Position numbers and translations under genes: made by a program. The notes under the pieces were generated by a model. That model had not been told where the DNA came from. It did no database searches and saw only the letters and a list, made by a program, of their open reading frames with translations. Shown here in pieces: positions 7,903 through 16,775 of a stretch of 50,565 nt of DNA; positions within the stretch are counted from its first letter, which is position 1; each line of letters opens with the position of its first letter. This DNA is from Polyangiaceae bacterium (lineage in GTDB: Bacteria > Myxococcota_A > Polyangia > Polyangiales > Polyangiaceae), in assembly GCA_016933275.1 (NCBI GenBank), contig JAFGBI010000228.1, positions 1 through 50,565 of the forward strand, given 5' to 3'.

Positions 7903-9503
7903 TTCACGACCTCGCGGAGGTGATCGGCCAGCCGCAACGCCAGCGCGATGATGGTGAGCGTCGGGTTGCTGAACCCGCTGGTGGGGAACACGGAGCTCCC
8001 CGCCACGTAGAAGTTCTCGATGCCGTGCACGCGAAGATCTCGGTCCACCACCGAATCCCGGGGATCCCCCCCCATCCGCGTGGTTCCCATGTGGTGGTGA
8101 CCACCGATCACGTCCGGCCACCGCGCGGGACAGGGGGGATCGTTGGCGTGGAGGAAGCTGTAGACCCGTCCGAGACGACTCTTGCCGATCGCGGCGGCGA
8201 GCAGCTCCATGGATCGCCGCACATGCCCGCCGGTCTGGGGGGCGAGACGCCAATCCAGGATCAAGCGACGCATCCCGATGCGATCCCGGCGCGGGCCCAA
8301 ATAGACGCGGGACGTGGGCTCGGGGATCTGTTCGAGCCGCCCGAAGATCTGGTACGAGGCGCGAGCGCGCGTGCGTTGCAGATCGCGCATCAGCGACTCG
8401 ACCCCGATCCGCAGATCCCGACCCACGGTCGGGGATTCGATGCGTGCCTCGAGCGTAGCGCTGAACCCGGAGAGCCGCTCCTCACGCAACCGTTCTTCGG
8501 GGATCATCAGGGCGCAACGGATGGCGGGGGGGGATCCCGCGCGGCAATTGTGAACGCCTCGGTAGAAGTTGAAGTCCTCGGGTGAGGCGGAGGTGAGGAG
8601 CACGCCAAGGTTGGCATGGGGGTGCTCGAGGAAGTATCGGCCGACCACGTCGTTCCGATTGCCGAGACCGCCCGGGTGTCCGTCCGTGCTCGCCAGGAGC
8701 AGACGCGCGTTCTCCATCGCACCCAGCGCGAGCACGAACACCTGCGGCCTGACGGTGAGGCGCTTCTTGTCGAGCGTGACAGCGCGCACGGCGGCTACCC
8801 GGGAACCGTTCGAAGTGGTTTCGATGTTGACGACGTTCGCGTAGAGGAAGGTGTCGATGTCCACCGCGCGCTCGAGATCGTCACGGTAGCGACCGCCGAA
8901 CCGGGTGGGCGGGCTGAACTGCCAGAGTGCCGTGGCGGCCAGCGCCGGATCGAGCGGGAGCAGCGGTTGCCGTTCCCGCGCGGCCCAGCTCTGGGGCGCG
9001 TAGTCGTAGGGACCAAGCTCGGCGATGGCCTGGGCCCGCGCATAGTACGGATCGAGCTCCGCCCTGGTCAGCGGCCACCCGCTGTGGGGTATCCCGGGGC
9101 GGTGCTCGAAGTCGATGGTGTCGAGCGGCCTACACCAGCCCGTCCAGTGGTTCGTCGTCCCGCCGAGGTAGCGAAGCCGCGTGAGATGGAGGTGGTAGTA
9201 GGGGATCCCGACGCTCTTGCCTTCGTAGAGCGACTGAGTGTCGGCCTCCAGTTGGTATCCCCCCGCCTCGAGCAGAACGACCGAGAACCCGGACCCACGA
9301 AGGGCCCGCGCCAACGTGATCCCCGCCGCGCCCGCACCGGCGATGCACACGGTCGGTGTGAGCTCGGTATCGTTGGGGAGGTCACGAGCATCGAGGAGCA
9401 AGGGAGGATCCTCTGCGATGGCCGGACGGCCAGGAGGAACCGCACCTCGAATGCCGTCCCTCTCGCCACCGGTGGGTGATGGGAGCGCGGGACCAGGGAT
9501 CAT
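7899..9503 (-). CDS. GMC-family FAD-dependent oxidoreductase
   Basis: Flavoprotein of the glucose-methanol-choline oxidoreductase family, 534 residues. The FAD-binding loop VCIAGAGAAGITLAR lies near residue 51, with the ribose-binding LLEAGG at the end of the next strand. The GGTTNHWTG block lies near 113. The C-terminal half carries HHHMGTTRMGG near 475 (active-site His region), and the conserved close FYVAGSSVFPTSG, then NPTLTIIALALRLADHL. The donor substrate (sugar, alcohol or sterol) is not deducible. The partner gene overlaps its stop by four bases and supplies a probable Tat signal, suggesting a periplasmic two-subunit dehydrogenase. The first ~40 residues are Pro/Gly-rich and poorly conserved in such proteins, so the real start could be somewhat later. 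Confidence 0.9.
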   Translation of the reverse strand: MIPGPALPSPTGGERDGIRGAVPPGRPAIAEDPPLLLDARDLPNDTELTPTVCIAGAGAAGITLARALRGSGFSVVLLEAGGYQLEADTQSLYEGKSVGIPYYHLHLTRLRYLGGTTNHWTGWCRPLDTIDFEHRPGIPHSGWPLTRAELDPYYARAQAIAELGPYDYAPQSWAARERQPLLPLDPALAATALWQFSPPTRFGGRYRDDLERAVDIDTFLYANVVNIETTSNGSRVAAVRAVTLDKKRLTVRPQVFVLALGAMENARLLLASTDGHPGGLGNRNDVVGRYFLEHPHANLGVLLTSASPEDFNFYRGVHNCRAGSPPAIRCALMIPEERLREERLSGFSATLEARIESPTVGRDLRIGVESLMRDLQRTRARASYQIFGRLEQIPEPTSRVYLGPRRDRIGMRRLILDWRLAPQTGGHVRRSMELLAAAIGKSRLGRVYSFLHANDPPCPARWPDVIGGHHHMGTTRMGGDPRDSVVDRDLRVHGIENFYVAGSSVFPTSGFSNPTLTIIALALRLADHLREVVK

Positions 9504-9556
9504 ACGCGATGCTTCGGACTCCCCCCAAGCCCGACTCGACCAGACGGCCGCAAAAA

Positions 9557-9568
9557 ACCAACGTTGGT
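9557..9568. promoter_or_regulatory. Perfect 12-bp palindrome upstream of the GMC gene
   Basis: ACCAACGTTGGT is a perfect palindrome about 54 bp before the GMC start, following an A-run (CAAAAAACC) that stands out in this G+C-rich DNA. The position and symmetry suit a dimeric repressor or activator site. There is no direct proof. Confidence 0.35.
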
Positions 9569-9730
9569 CCGAGGGGGCGGAGGCTTCGGCAGGAAAGACC
9601 GGGAATCGCCACCCTCAGGGGGCGAGCCGGGATCCGGAGCTGGCCATCGGGACAAGGGTCGTCGCTCGGCTGCCAGTGGCGGCGGCCGGGCACCGGTGGC
9701 AGCGCCTTCGATGGGTCTGACTCCGCCGAG

Positions 9731-10807
9731 TCAGGGAGACTTCGGGGGATTGCGCGTACGTGCCGCCAGGATGGCGGCATCGAGCAGGCTCGGATCGCCA
9801 CGGAGGCAGGAGTAGCAGTCGTCTCGTTTGGCCGGCCCGCAGCCAGTCTTGTTCGCGAGCAGGGAGAGGGGCCTGGTCGAGCGTGCATCAGCGTGCTCCA
9901 CCGCGCGAACCAGGAGGTCGCGAACCTGGACGCAATCCTCGGTCCGCCTGAGATCGAGAGCGATGGCCAGAGCCGGCGTCGCGCGCGACCGGACCTTTTG
10001 GTTGAAGAGCAGCATCTCCGCGAGCTCGGTCGCGTCGGTGCGGTTCGCCGTGCTGGTCCAGACGCGGAAGAGCAGGTCCGGTCCCACGGAGCCGGGCAAA
10101 CCAACGGCGAGCGCGAGCGTTCGGGTCGCCGTCCGTGGATCATCGAGCAATGCCCGAAGCTCGTGGCGGACGTCCGGGGCGTCGAGCGCAGCAGGATCGG
10201 CTCGTAGCCGCTTCGCGAGGGCATCCACCCGCGCCCGCGCTGCAGCGTCACGACCCTCGATGATCGCGACGGCCTCGGCGACGGAGCGCACTGCCTCGTC
10301 GCGCTCGCCGAGCGTACGGAGCGCCTCTGGATCACCGGCGGTCGCGCGGTCCACGAGCGATGACCGGCGCGGCGACGACGGGACCGCGGAGACGACAACC
10401 GCTACGCGCTCACTGGGGAGCGAACGTGGGGACGGACTTCGCAACGGTCGGGTGACGATGACGCCGAGGATGGTGCAGAAGATCCCCAGCAGCACCCCCG
10501 CCCCGATGACCAGTCCGAGGACGGGCACGGTAACGGTGACGCGGGCCGGCCGTGGCAGCTCGAGGTCGGGGCTCCGAGGTGGGTTCTGCCCCGTGTCCAA
10601 CGGGGGAACGATGGGTAGGGTGGCGGTGATGCCCACCGCTTTGGCGGGCGGCAATACCTCGACCGCAGAGCCTTCCGGTGACGACGGCGGAGGACCGGGT
10701 TCGACCCGGGCGTCGGCCAGGTCGCCAGCGACCTCGGGTGGCGGATCGCCCCATTCGTTGTCGAGCACCGAAGGAGGCTCGGCTGGGTCCGGTCTGCTCC
10801 CCGCCAT
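9731..10807 (-). CDS. Single-pass membrane protein of unknown function
   Basis: Start chosen at the ATG at 10807 (MAGSRPDPAEPP), because the upstream in-frame extension to 11038 is antisense to the next gene and Arg/Gly-rich. The 358-residue product has an acidic, Pro-rich N-terminal part, one membrane span near residues 93-115 (VPVLGLVIGAGVLLGIFC), and a helical C-terminal half with DPEALRTLGERDEAVRS-like repeat helices reminiscent of Sel1/HEAT solenoids. It ends in a Cys-containing tail (TGCGPAKRDDCYSCLR). This layout resembles the juxtamembrane and outer parts of myxobacterial receptor kinases, but no kinase domain is present. Function unknown. It is divergent from the DAGK-like gene. Confidence 0.75.
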   Translation of the reverse strand: MAGSRPDPAEPPSVLDNEWGDPPPEVAGDLADARVEPGPPPSSPEGSAVEVLPPAKAVGITATLPIVPPLDTGQNPPRSPDLELPRPARVTVTVPVLGLVIGAGVLLGIFCTILGVIVTRPLRSPSPRSLPSERVAVVVSAVPSSPRRSSLVDRATAGDPEALRTLGERDEAVRSVAEAVAIIEGRDAAARARVDALAKRLRADPAALDAPDVRHELRALLDDPRTATRTLALAVGLPGSVGPDLLFRVWTSTANRTDATELAEMLLFNQKVRSRATPALAIALDLRRTEDCVQVRDLLVRAVEHADARSTRPLSLLANKTGCGPAKRDDCYSCLRGDPSLLDAAILAARTRNPPKSP

Positions 10808-10969
10808 GGCGAGCCCATCGTAGCACCAGGGCCGACCTTGCCGCATCTCCACGGCGGACCGGCGAGGTCGAAGTGCCACCCGCTCCGCAGGGACCTCACC
10901 GCGCGATTCCCCCCTTCGGATGGGAACGTGGTAACGACCAGGGAAGAGGGGGTCCGACCCTCCGGTACC

Positions 10970-12016
10970 ATGTCCTCCATCGCGGTCTTCCTCAATCCGA
11001 ACGCCCGCAAGAATAGCCAGCTCCCGCCGGGCCACCACCGGGAGCTCGCGCTCAGCATGGGAGGTGACGGGACGGTGTATCTGACGCCTTCCCTCGATGA
11101 GCTAAGGTCCGCGCTCCGCACCTCGCTCTCCGGCGGGGCCCGCTACTTCGTCGCGGACGGGGGCGATGGCTCGCTCAGTTGCGTCCTCCATGAGCTCCAG
11201 GTGGCCCTCACGGAGCTTGGCCGAAGCCCCGACGAGTTGCCTCCGATCACGCCGACCGCTTCGGGCACCATCGGTTTCGTGGCGCGAAGGGTGGGGATCC
11301 GGAGCGGCACCGCGCGCCTCCTGCGGCGTCTGGCCAGCATCGTCCGCGAGGGGCGCGAACCACCGACCCAGACGATCCCGAGCCTCCGAGTCACGGGGGC
11401 CGCCGAGGCTGCCGAACCGGAGGGAGAGCGGCCGTTCGAACGGCTGGGATTCGCGCTCGCAGCCGGCGGCATCGGGCAACGATTCTTCGACAAGTACTAC
11501 CGCGAGGTGCCGGGACGCACCGCCATCGTGAAGGTGGTCGGCAAGGCGATCACCTCGTACTCGCTCGCGCGCGGTGGGGTGATGGCGCTGCTCCCCGAGA
11601 GCCTCCGCGGCTACGGCGAAGACCTGTTCCGCCCGACGCGAGCCCGGGTGACGATCGACGGCCGGGTCGTGCCCACGGAGCTCCACGGAGCGATCCACGC
11701 CGGTGCGTTCAGGGTCTCCCTCGGCGGCATCTTCCAGGTGTTCCCGCTGGCGAACGCCGGCGGACCGATCCACTTTCAGGCCGGAGGGATCTCCGCTCCC
11801 GAGATCATCGCCGCGCTGCCGAGTCTGGTACGAGGCAAGAGGATCCGAAGCGCCGAATTGGTCGAGGTCGCCGGCACCGAGATGTACGTCGAGAGCCTGG
11901 GAGAACACCGACTCCGTCCCATCCTCGACGGCGAAGCGCTGGAGCGGGTCATCCGCCTCCGAGTTCGCCCCGGTCCGGCCATCCCCATCCTCGATCTGTC
12001 GCCGAAGACCCGGTAG
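10970..12016 (+). CDS. Diacylglycerol/sphingosine kinase-like protein
   Basis: DAGK-catalytic-domain family (YegS/LCB5 type), 348 residues, expected to phosphorylate a lipid using ATP. The start at 10970 gives the family N-terminus MSSIAVFLNPNARKN, the usual first strand and Asn-Pro motif. The nucleotide-binding glycine motif appears as ADGGDGS near residue 62. A second GGDGT occurs near residue 26. The threonine/glycine turn PTASGTIGFVARR follows near 90, like the GTGNDFAR block. The C-terminal beta-sandwich has DGRVVPTELHG. Nothing in the context fixes the lipid. The gene is divergent from the membrane protein on the left. Confidence 0.8.
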   Translation: MSSIAVFLNPNARKNSQLPPGHHRELALSMGGDGTVYLTPSLDELRSALRTSLSGGARYFVADGGDGSLSCVLHELQVALTELGRSPDELPPITPTASGTIGFVARRVGIRSGTARLLRRLASIVREGREPPTQTIPSLRVTGAAEAAEPEGERPFERLGFALAAGGIGQRFFDKYYREVPGRTAIVKVVGKAITSYSLARGGVMALLPESLRGYGEDLFRPTRARVTIDGRVVPTELHGAIHAGAFRVSLGGIFQVFPLANAGGPIHFQAGGISAPEIIAALPSLVRGKRIRSAELVEVAGTEMYVESLGEHRLRPILDGEALERVIRLRVRPGPAIPILDLSPKTR

Positions 12017-12083
12017 GCAGCGAGCACGCGCTCGTTCCGGGTTCGATCACGGACAGGATCCGGCAGACGAGGAACGCTTCGCG

Positions 12084-12266
12084 ATGGACGCGCGATCCTC
12101 GGACGCGCTCCCGCTGGCGCTCGGTGTGAAGGTTCCCATCCATTCCGTGTTGGTGGCGATCCAGCAAGCGCAGGTCGATCTCGACCGCCTCCCCCCTCTC
12201 GCCGTGAGCGCGGAGCCCGGCCCCGCGGTCCGCGAACCGCCCACCGACGGACCGCTGCGTCGCTGA
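12084..12266 (+). CDS. Possible small protein (60 aa)
   Basis: This lies in the 298-bp spacer between two convergent genes. The ATG frame reads a soluble amphipathic peptide (LPLALGVKVPIHSVLVAIQQAQVDLDRLPPL) rather than the Arg-rich translation of typical shadows. A weak GAGG precedes the ATG by about 13 bp. No family is recognised. The opposite strand also stays open here, so this is only a candidate. Confidence 0.25.
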   Translation: MDARSSDALPLALGVKVPIHSVLVAIQQAQVDLDRLPPLAVSAEPGPAVREPPTDGPLRR

Positions 12267-12314
12267 CCGGCTGCGCGCTCCCCGCTCCGGTGACCGGAGA
12301 AGCCCGCGCCACGG

Positions 12315-14048
12315 TCACTTGCGCTCGAACTCGACACGCGCTCGCTCGGCGACGATCCGGCCTTCGGCGTCCGGGAGCACCGGTGGGTCGCTGACCATCG
12401 GATCCGACTCCCACCGATAGGGGGCTCCGTTCATGCGGATCCGACCGTCCGCCACCGCGAGGGTGACTTCGAGCAGCGGCGCGTGCCCGAGGTCACGGAC
12501 CATGGCCTCGAACCTCCCTTGCCGCTCTGGCACCACGAAATGCATGCCCATCTCCTGCGCCTGGAGCGCGGTGTGGTACCAGGCGGGGCGAAAGAGCAAC
12601 CCGGTGAGGCCGAGGCGGTCGGCCGCGCGCGCGAGGAGCACCCCGGCCTCGCGCGCCAACCCGAGCCCCGGGGCGTCCTGACCGGGCAACCGCGGCCTTT
12701 GCGCGGTGAAACGGGCGCGTGGATTCCGCAGAGTGAGCCAGTGAACGTAGAGATAGTCGTTGGCGCCGAGCCGTTGCCGCTCGAGCACGCACTCGATGAG
12801 CAGGTGCTCGGTCCTGGCCACGCTCCCGAAGACGCGGGCACGGCTTCCATTGGGATCGCGATCGAGGTCAACGCGAAACCCCTCGTAGCCGAGCCGTCGC
12901 AGATGGGAGAAGAGGCCGTATCGCTCGAGGGCGTATTCGATCCCTTCTGGCGTGTAGTAGCCGAGGAAGCGAGGAGCGCCGAGATCGGGCCGACCGAGGT
13001 CCGCGAGCACGAGTCCTTCGTCGTCCCGTTCACCCACGAGCCGCGCCGGATCGAGCCGGCGCGCGATCGCTCGATAGCGACGCTCCACGGGGTCGCCCGT
13101 CGGGGGGACCGGACTCTGCACACCGAGGAGGAGGACGGTGGCCGTGCCAGCCAGGACGCGCCAGGCGTCGTCGCTGTAGCCACCGCCCGCGAGCCACACG
13201 CTCGGCTGACCCCGGAGCGCTGCGGCCACCTCGCGATCACGCTGGGCAGCGCCGGCCAACGTGAGCGCGAGCCCACCGTGGCGATCCTTGGCCACCACGT
13301 CGCCGCCAGCGATGACGAAGAAGAGGGCAGCCGCGGGGAGTCGCGCCAGCAACCCGCGCAGCGCGTCGAGGTACGCACCGTCGCTCGAGCCCGCGGGCAG
13401 GACGGTCTCGTCCACTCCATCGAGGCTACCCCAGTCTACCCCCGAGATGGAGGCGATGCGCACCGACGGATCCCCCGCGAAACACTCCGCGAGGCCGTCG
13501 GGAGGGTGCGCGTCCAAATCGATGATGGATACTCCGCCGGAGAACCCCTCGGCGCGGAGCGCGGCGACCGCCACCGCCACGTCGTTCACGGGACAGAATC
13601 CGCCGGCACCACCGGGACCGGCATGATGAAACCCACCGAGCAGGTTCAACGCGGCGCTCCCGTGGCGCAGGGCATGGCGCGCTGCGGCAACGGTGCCACC
13701 ACAGGCTAGGCGCACCGTAGCCCACATCTCGTCAGGTACGATCTCGGAGGGATCGAGGTTGAGGAGCTCGGCCAGGGCCGTCGGCTCCTGGAGCCGCTCG
13801 AGCAACGCTCGGCTGTGCACCCGCTGCAGGGCATCGTACCCGATACGCTCGGGCGCGTGGAGCGCCCGCCGGGGCATCAGTCCGGTGTCGAGCAGGTAGT
13901 CCACGACTCGGTCAGCGCGGCGGGGGTCGATTCCAGCCGACGCGATGGTCGCGAGCGGCAGGTGGTACCGGGGCGAGTGCCAGATACCCTGGTGGCGTCC
14001 CGCGAACCAACGCCTCGCGTATCGCTCTAGGTGACGGAGAGGATTCAC
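12315..14048 (-). CDS. Histone-deacetylase-fold protein with long C-terminal extension
   Basis: A 577-residue protein. The N-terminal ~310 residues follow the arginase/deacetylase fold. GGFHHAGPGGAGGFCPVNDV (about 133-152) carries the catalytic His pair and the FCPVND block. SIIDLDAHPPDG near 172-183 carries the Asp and His zinc ligands in the DxDxH motif. FFVIAGGDV near 244 probably provides the third Asp ligand. GGGYSDDAW near 287 matches the usual GGGY turn. Residues about 330-577 form an extension I do not recognise, with LGYYTPEGIEYALERYGL and a Trp/His-rich centre. Substrates of bacterial members include acetylpolyamines and acetylated proteins; neither is indicated here. There is no signal peptide. 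Confidence 0.85.
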   Translation of the reverse strand: MNPLRHLERYARRWFAGRHQGIWHSPRYHLPLATIASAGIDPRRADRVVDYLLDTGLMPRRALHAPERIGYDALQRVHSRALLERLQEPTALAELLNLDPSEIVPDEMWATVRLACGGTVAAARHALRHGSAALNLLGGFHHAGPGGAGGFCPVNDVAVAVAALRAEGFSGGVSIIDLDAHPPDGLAECFAGDPSVRIASISGVDWGSLDGVDETVLPAGSSDGAYLDALRGLLARLPAAALFFVIAGGDVVAKDRHGGLALTLAGAAQRDREVAAALRGQPSVWLAGGGYSDDAWRVLAGTATVLLLGVQSPVPPTGDPVERRYRAIARRLDPARLVGERDDEGLVLADLGRPDLGAPRFLGYYTPEGIEYALERYGLFSHLRRLGYEGFRVDLDRDPNGSRARVFGSVARTEHLLIECVLERQRLGANDYLYVHWLTLRNPRARFTAQRPRLPGQDAPGLGLAREAGVLLARAADRLGLTGLLFRPAWYHTALQAQEMGMHFVVPERQGRFEAMVRDLGHAPLLEVTLAVADGRIRMNGAPYRWESDPMVSDPPVLPDAEGRIVAERARVEFERK

Positions 14049-14727
14049 GGCCGGCGCCCCGTGAGTCGCGGCCGGACCGTGCCCGCCCCACTGGCGCGCG
14101 AAGCGGCACCGCGGATCGTGGTGGACACCAAACAGCGGTCGGTGAGCACCCGCTCATGTTGACCGTGCGCGCCCCTCACGGAAAGAGCACGTCCGTCACC
14201 GCGTGGGATACCACCGCGCCAGACGTCCGGTCGCCGAGCCAACGCCTCTGCAACCAGAAGCGACACCTGGCGATTCCCGGCTCCGCCGAGCTCTCGATGC
14301 TCCAAGCTCGAGCCAAACATGGACGACCCGCTCCGCGACACACCCGAACCGCCGCGCGTTCTGCGCCACCCTCGGGCCGTGGCTCGACCAAGGCAGCCAG
14401 GCCCTGGCGCACCGCTCGGGTTGCCGAAGCGTTCTCGTGAACGTCAGCGATCAGCCGTCAGCGATCAGGGTTCCCCCGCCCTACCTCATGGCCGATGGCT
14501 GACCGCCAATGGCCCTCGACCCGAGCGTGGCCGCTTGGCGGCGGCACGGCGGATCCGCACCTCGATGGACGATGCTGCCGGGGAGATCCTCGAACGAGCG
14601 GCGACCGCGGCCTGCGCGATCCGCCAGACCGAGATCGCGGCGGGGCTCGAGGTCGTGCGCCAACGCAGCGAGGTCGCCGTCATCAGCGAGCTGCCGGACG
14701 GGAAGACCGCTGTCTTCTCCCCGCCGG
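14049..14727. other. 679-bp region between the deacetylase-fold gene and the pseudokinase
   Basis: Most frames here read as low-complexity shadow. The best candidate is an ATG frame at 14565-14870 (MDDAAGEILERAATAACAIR then EVAVISELPDGKTAVFSPP). Its first 55 residues look protein-like, but it then runs antisense into the pseudokinase 3' end and turns Arg/Pro-rich. A short direct repeat (GTCAGCGATCAG) occurs at about 14442-14469. Nothing here is firm. Confidence 0.35.
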
Positions 14728-14870
14728 TCACCGGCTATCCGCGGACACGGCGTCCGACGGCTCGGCGACGAGGAAGCTCAGAAACACCCGAAAGGCTTCC
14801 TCCTCTCCCCCGCCCATCGATCCCTCGCGACCGAAGTAGACGGAGCGACCCGCGTTCGACTGGCAGGTAA
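14565..14870 (+). CDS. Possible small gene, antisense-overlapping the pseudokinase end
   Basis: A 101-residue open frame with a protein-like start: alternating polar and hydrophobic residues forming a probable helix (AAGEILERAATAACAIRQTE), then two strands. The last ~45 residues (Arg/Pro/Ser-rich) come from the complementary strand of the pseudokinase. If real, it may be a remnant whose native end has been lost. No family is recognised. Confidence 0.22.
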   Translation: MDDAAGEILERAATAACAIRQTEIAAGLEVVRQRSEVAVISELPDGKTAVFSPPVTGYPRTRRPTARRRGSSETPERLPPLPRPSIPRDRSRRSDPRSTGR

Positions 14871-16476
14871 CGCTCTTCGTGTAGCGGGTGACGGCGGCGG
14901 CCAGGTCACGGTGGGCAGCGGCGGTGCGGACGAGCTCGTTCAGGGTGTCGGCCGTGTCGTCGCAACCCGTCGTCGGAGGGAGCTCGAGCGGAGCAGTATC
15001 GCCGCAGCAGGTGCCGCGCAGGAGCGCGAAGGCACCCATACCGAACCAGCGGAGACGACTCCAGATCGACATCGCAGTCGTGAGGCTCCCCTTTGCCCCA
15101 CGGACCATCACGCCCTTCATCCGGTTGTGGCCGGTGCGCGGATCGGTGATCTCGCAGAGCCAGGTGACCTTGGGGACCTCGGCGAAGGCACCGGGCGGCG
15201 AGTTGCGAACGACACACGCGGATATCTCGTCGTCGCTGGGGAGGCGGTGCATCGCGACGGGAGACCCGCCCGTCAAGTCCAACGTCGTCTCTGCCACCTC
15301 GTGAGCAGTCACTCCGCTCCCCTCGCGGGCGGCCTCGGCCGTCGCCGATGCGAGCCCGACCGTCGCCGAAGGACCCATGGCAGGAGGCGACGTCACCAAC
15401 CCCTTCCGCCCCGCCAAACCCTGCCACCCGGACCGACCGAGCCCTCGGGCCGCCATGATCGCGAGGCCGACCAACAGCACGAGAACCGTGACCAAGATCG
15501 TGCGCCGAGCAGCCCGGGGGGACCGCGGCCCAAGCGCGGACGGCGTCTGAGCGGTCGGCGAGGGCAGCGCCGTCGCCGTCGCCCCGACGACTTCCACCCC
15601 CACCTCGCGCCGTGGTCCGGACGAGACCGGGGGACGCTCCGACACCGGCGACCGATCCGCGGACGATGGCGGGAGAGCTCGCGTTTCTACTTCGTCCTCG
15701 TCGGCGGCTGCCCACGGACCCGCGCGCGGGGCTCCCGCCAAGGAGACGGTGGCGGGCCGAAACATGGCGAGCGCCTCGCGAACCGGAGCCGCCATGTTCA
15801 CCCGTTGCTCGGGGAGTCGCGCGAGGCAGTTGGCGAGCAGCCCGACGAGCGCGGGTTCCGCGACGCCGGCGCTCGCCACCCCGCTACGAGAGGAATACCC
15901 CGCCACTGGGGGTGGTCGACCGACGAGCATGGTGTGCAGCGTCGCCGCGAGCGCCCAGACGTCATCGGCCGGCGACGACGCGCCGAGCCCGCGCTCGGGA
16001 CAGTGGTAGGGGTTCGGTGGCGACGCGGAGGGCGCGAAGATGAGGGAGGACTCACGCTCGTTGCCCGACGGCACCACGATGCTACGCGGATGGACGAGCC
16101 CGTGTGCCGCACCGCGTTGGTGCAGCGCCGCCAGCACGTCGGCGATCGTGATCGCGACGGCAACCGCGCGATCCGCCTCGAGCACGGGCTCGTCCCGGAG
16201 GAGCGCTTCGAGCGTTGGCCCTTCCACCGGCTCGAACACGGCCATCCCGTACCCAGCAGGACGCGGAATGATCTCGAGCAGGGTCGCGAGGCGCGGGTGT
16301 GCGAAGAGCGTCGCACGGCGGAGCCCCTGCACGGCGAGCGGCGCCACGATGACCAGGTCAACCCGCCGGCCACCGCGGAGCGCGACCCCACGATAGACGC
16401 TCCCGGACCCTCCTCTTTCGACCTCGTCGATCCGGTAGCGGGATTCGATGACGCTGCCGGGGCCGATTTCGGACAT
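14728..16476 (-). CDS. Membrane-anchored Hanks-type pseudokinase
   Basis: A 582-residue protein with a Ser/Thr-kinase fold at residues ~5-255, recognisable by ESRYRIDEVERGGSGSVYRG (glycine loop), a VFEPVEGPTLEALL hinge, and HCPERG with DDVWALAATLHTMLVGRPP in the C-lobe. The catalytic residues are missing. The VAIK lysine position reads VDLVIVAP, the HRDLKPEN loop reads HGLVHPRSI, and the DFG position reads FAPS. After a Pro/Ser-rich linker there is one membrane span near 322-345, then a Cys-containing outer domain (CCGDTAPLEL, TGCDDTAD). It is probably a scaffold or sensor rather than an active kinase. The start at 16476 places the ESRYRI motif 11 residues in; the longer upstream frame is Arg/Pro shadow. 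Confidence 0.85.
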   Translation of the reverse strand: MSEIGPGSVIESRYRIDEVERGGSGSVYRGVALRGGRRVDLVIVAPLAVQGLRRATLFAHPRLATLLEIIPRPAGYGMAVFEPVEGPTLEALLRDEPVLEADRAVAVAITIADVLAALHQRGAAHGLVHPRSIVVPSGNERESSLIFAPSASPPNPYHCPERGLGASSPADDVWALAATLHTMLVGRPPPVAGYSSRSGVASAGVAEPALVGLLANCLARLPEQRVNMAAPVREALAMFRPATVSLAGAPRAGPWAAADEDEVETRALPPSSADRSPVSERPPVSSGPRREVGVEVVGATATALPSPTAQTPSALGPRSPRAARRTILVTVLVLLVGLAIMAARGLGRSGWQGLAGRKGLVTSPPAMGPSATVGLASATAEAAREGSGVTAHEVAETTLDLTGGSPVAMHRLPSDDEISACVVRNSPPGAFAEVPKVTWLCEITDPRTGHNRMKGVMVRGAKGSLTTAMSIWSRLRWFGMGAFALLRGTCCGDTAPLELPPTTGCDDTADTLNELVRTAAAHRDLAAAVTRYTKSVTCQSNAGRSVYFGREGSMGGGEEEAFRVFLSFLVAEPSDAVSADSR

Positions 16477-16775
16477 TCGCTCGCGAGCCTCCGACGGGGC
16501 CGGCACCCTACCCCTCCCCGAGGACCTCGCGGGGGGCTGGCCGACACGCTCGAGCCTCGCACCCGGCGCCCTGGGCGTAAAGCCCGGAACGGTGCGCGCA
16601 CGAGACCGGCGCCCTCGTCCACCTCGGGCTGGGTATGGTAGGGCGTAGGGTCGCGGCCCGAAGACCCGTCCGATAGCGGCGCAGCCCTGGCTCGGCACGG
16701 TCGTTGATGTGCTGAAGCGCCGAGGGTATCGTCGCTCGTCGGGGTCCTTGTCGTTGACCCGACGGAGGGCAATCC

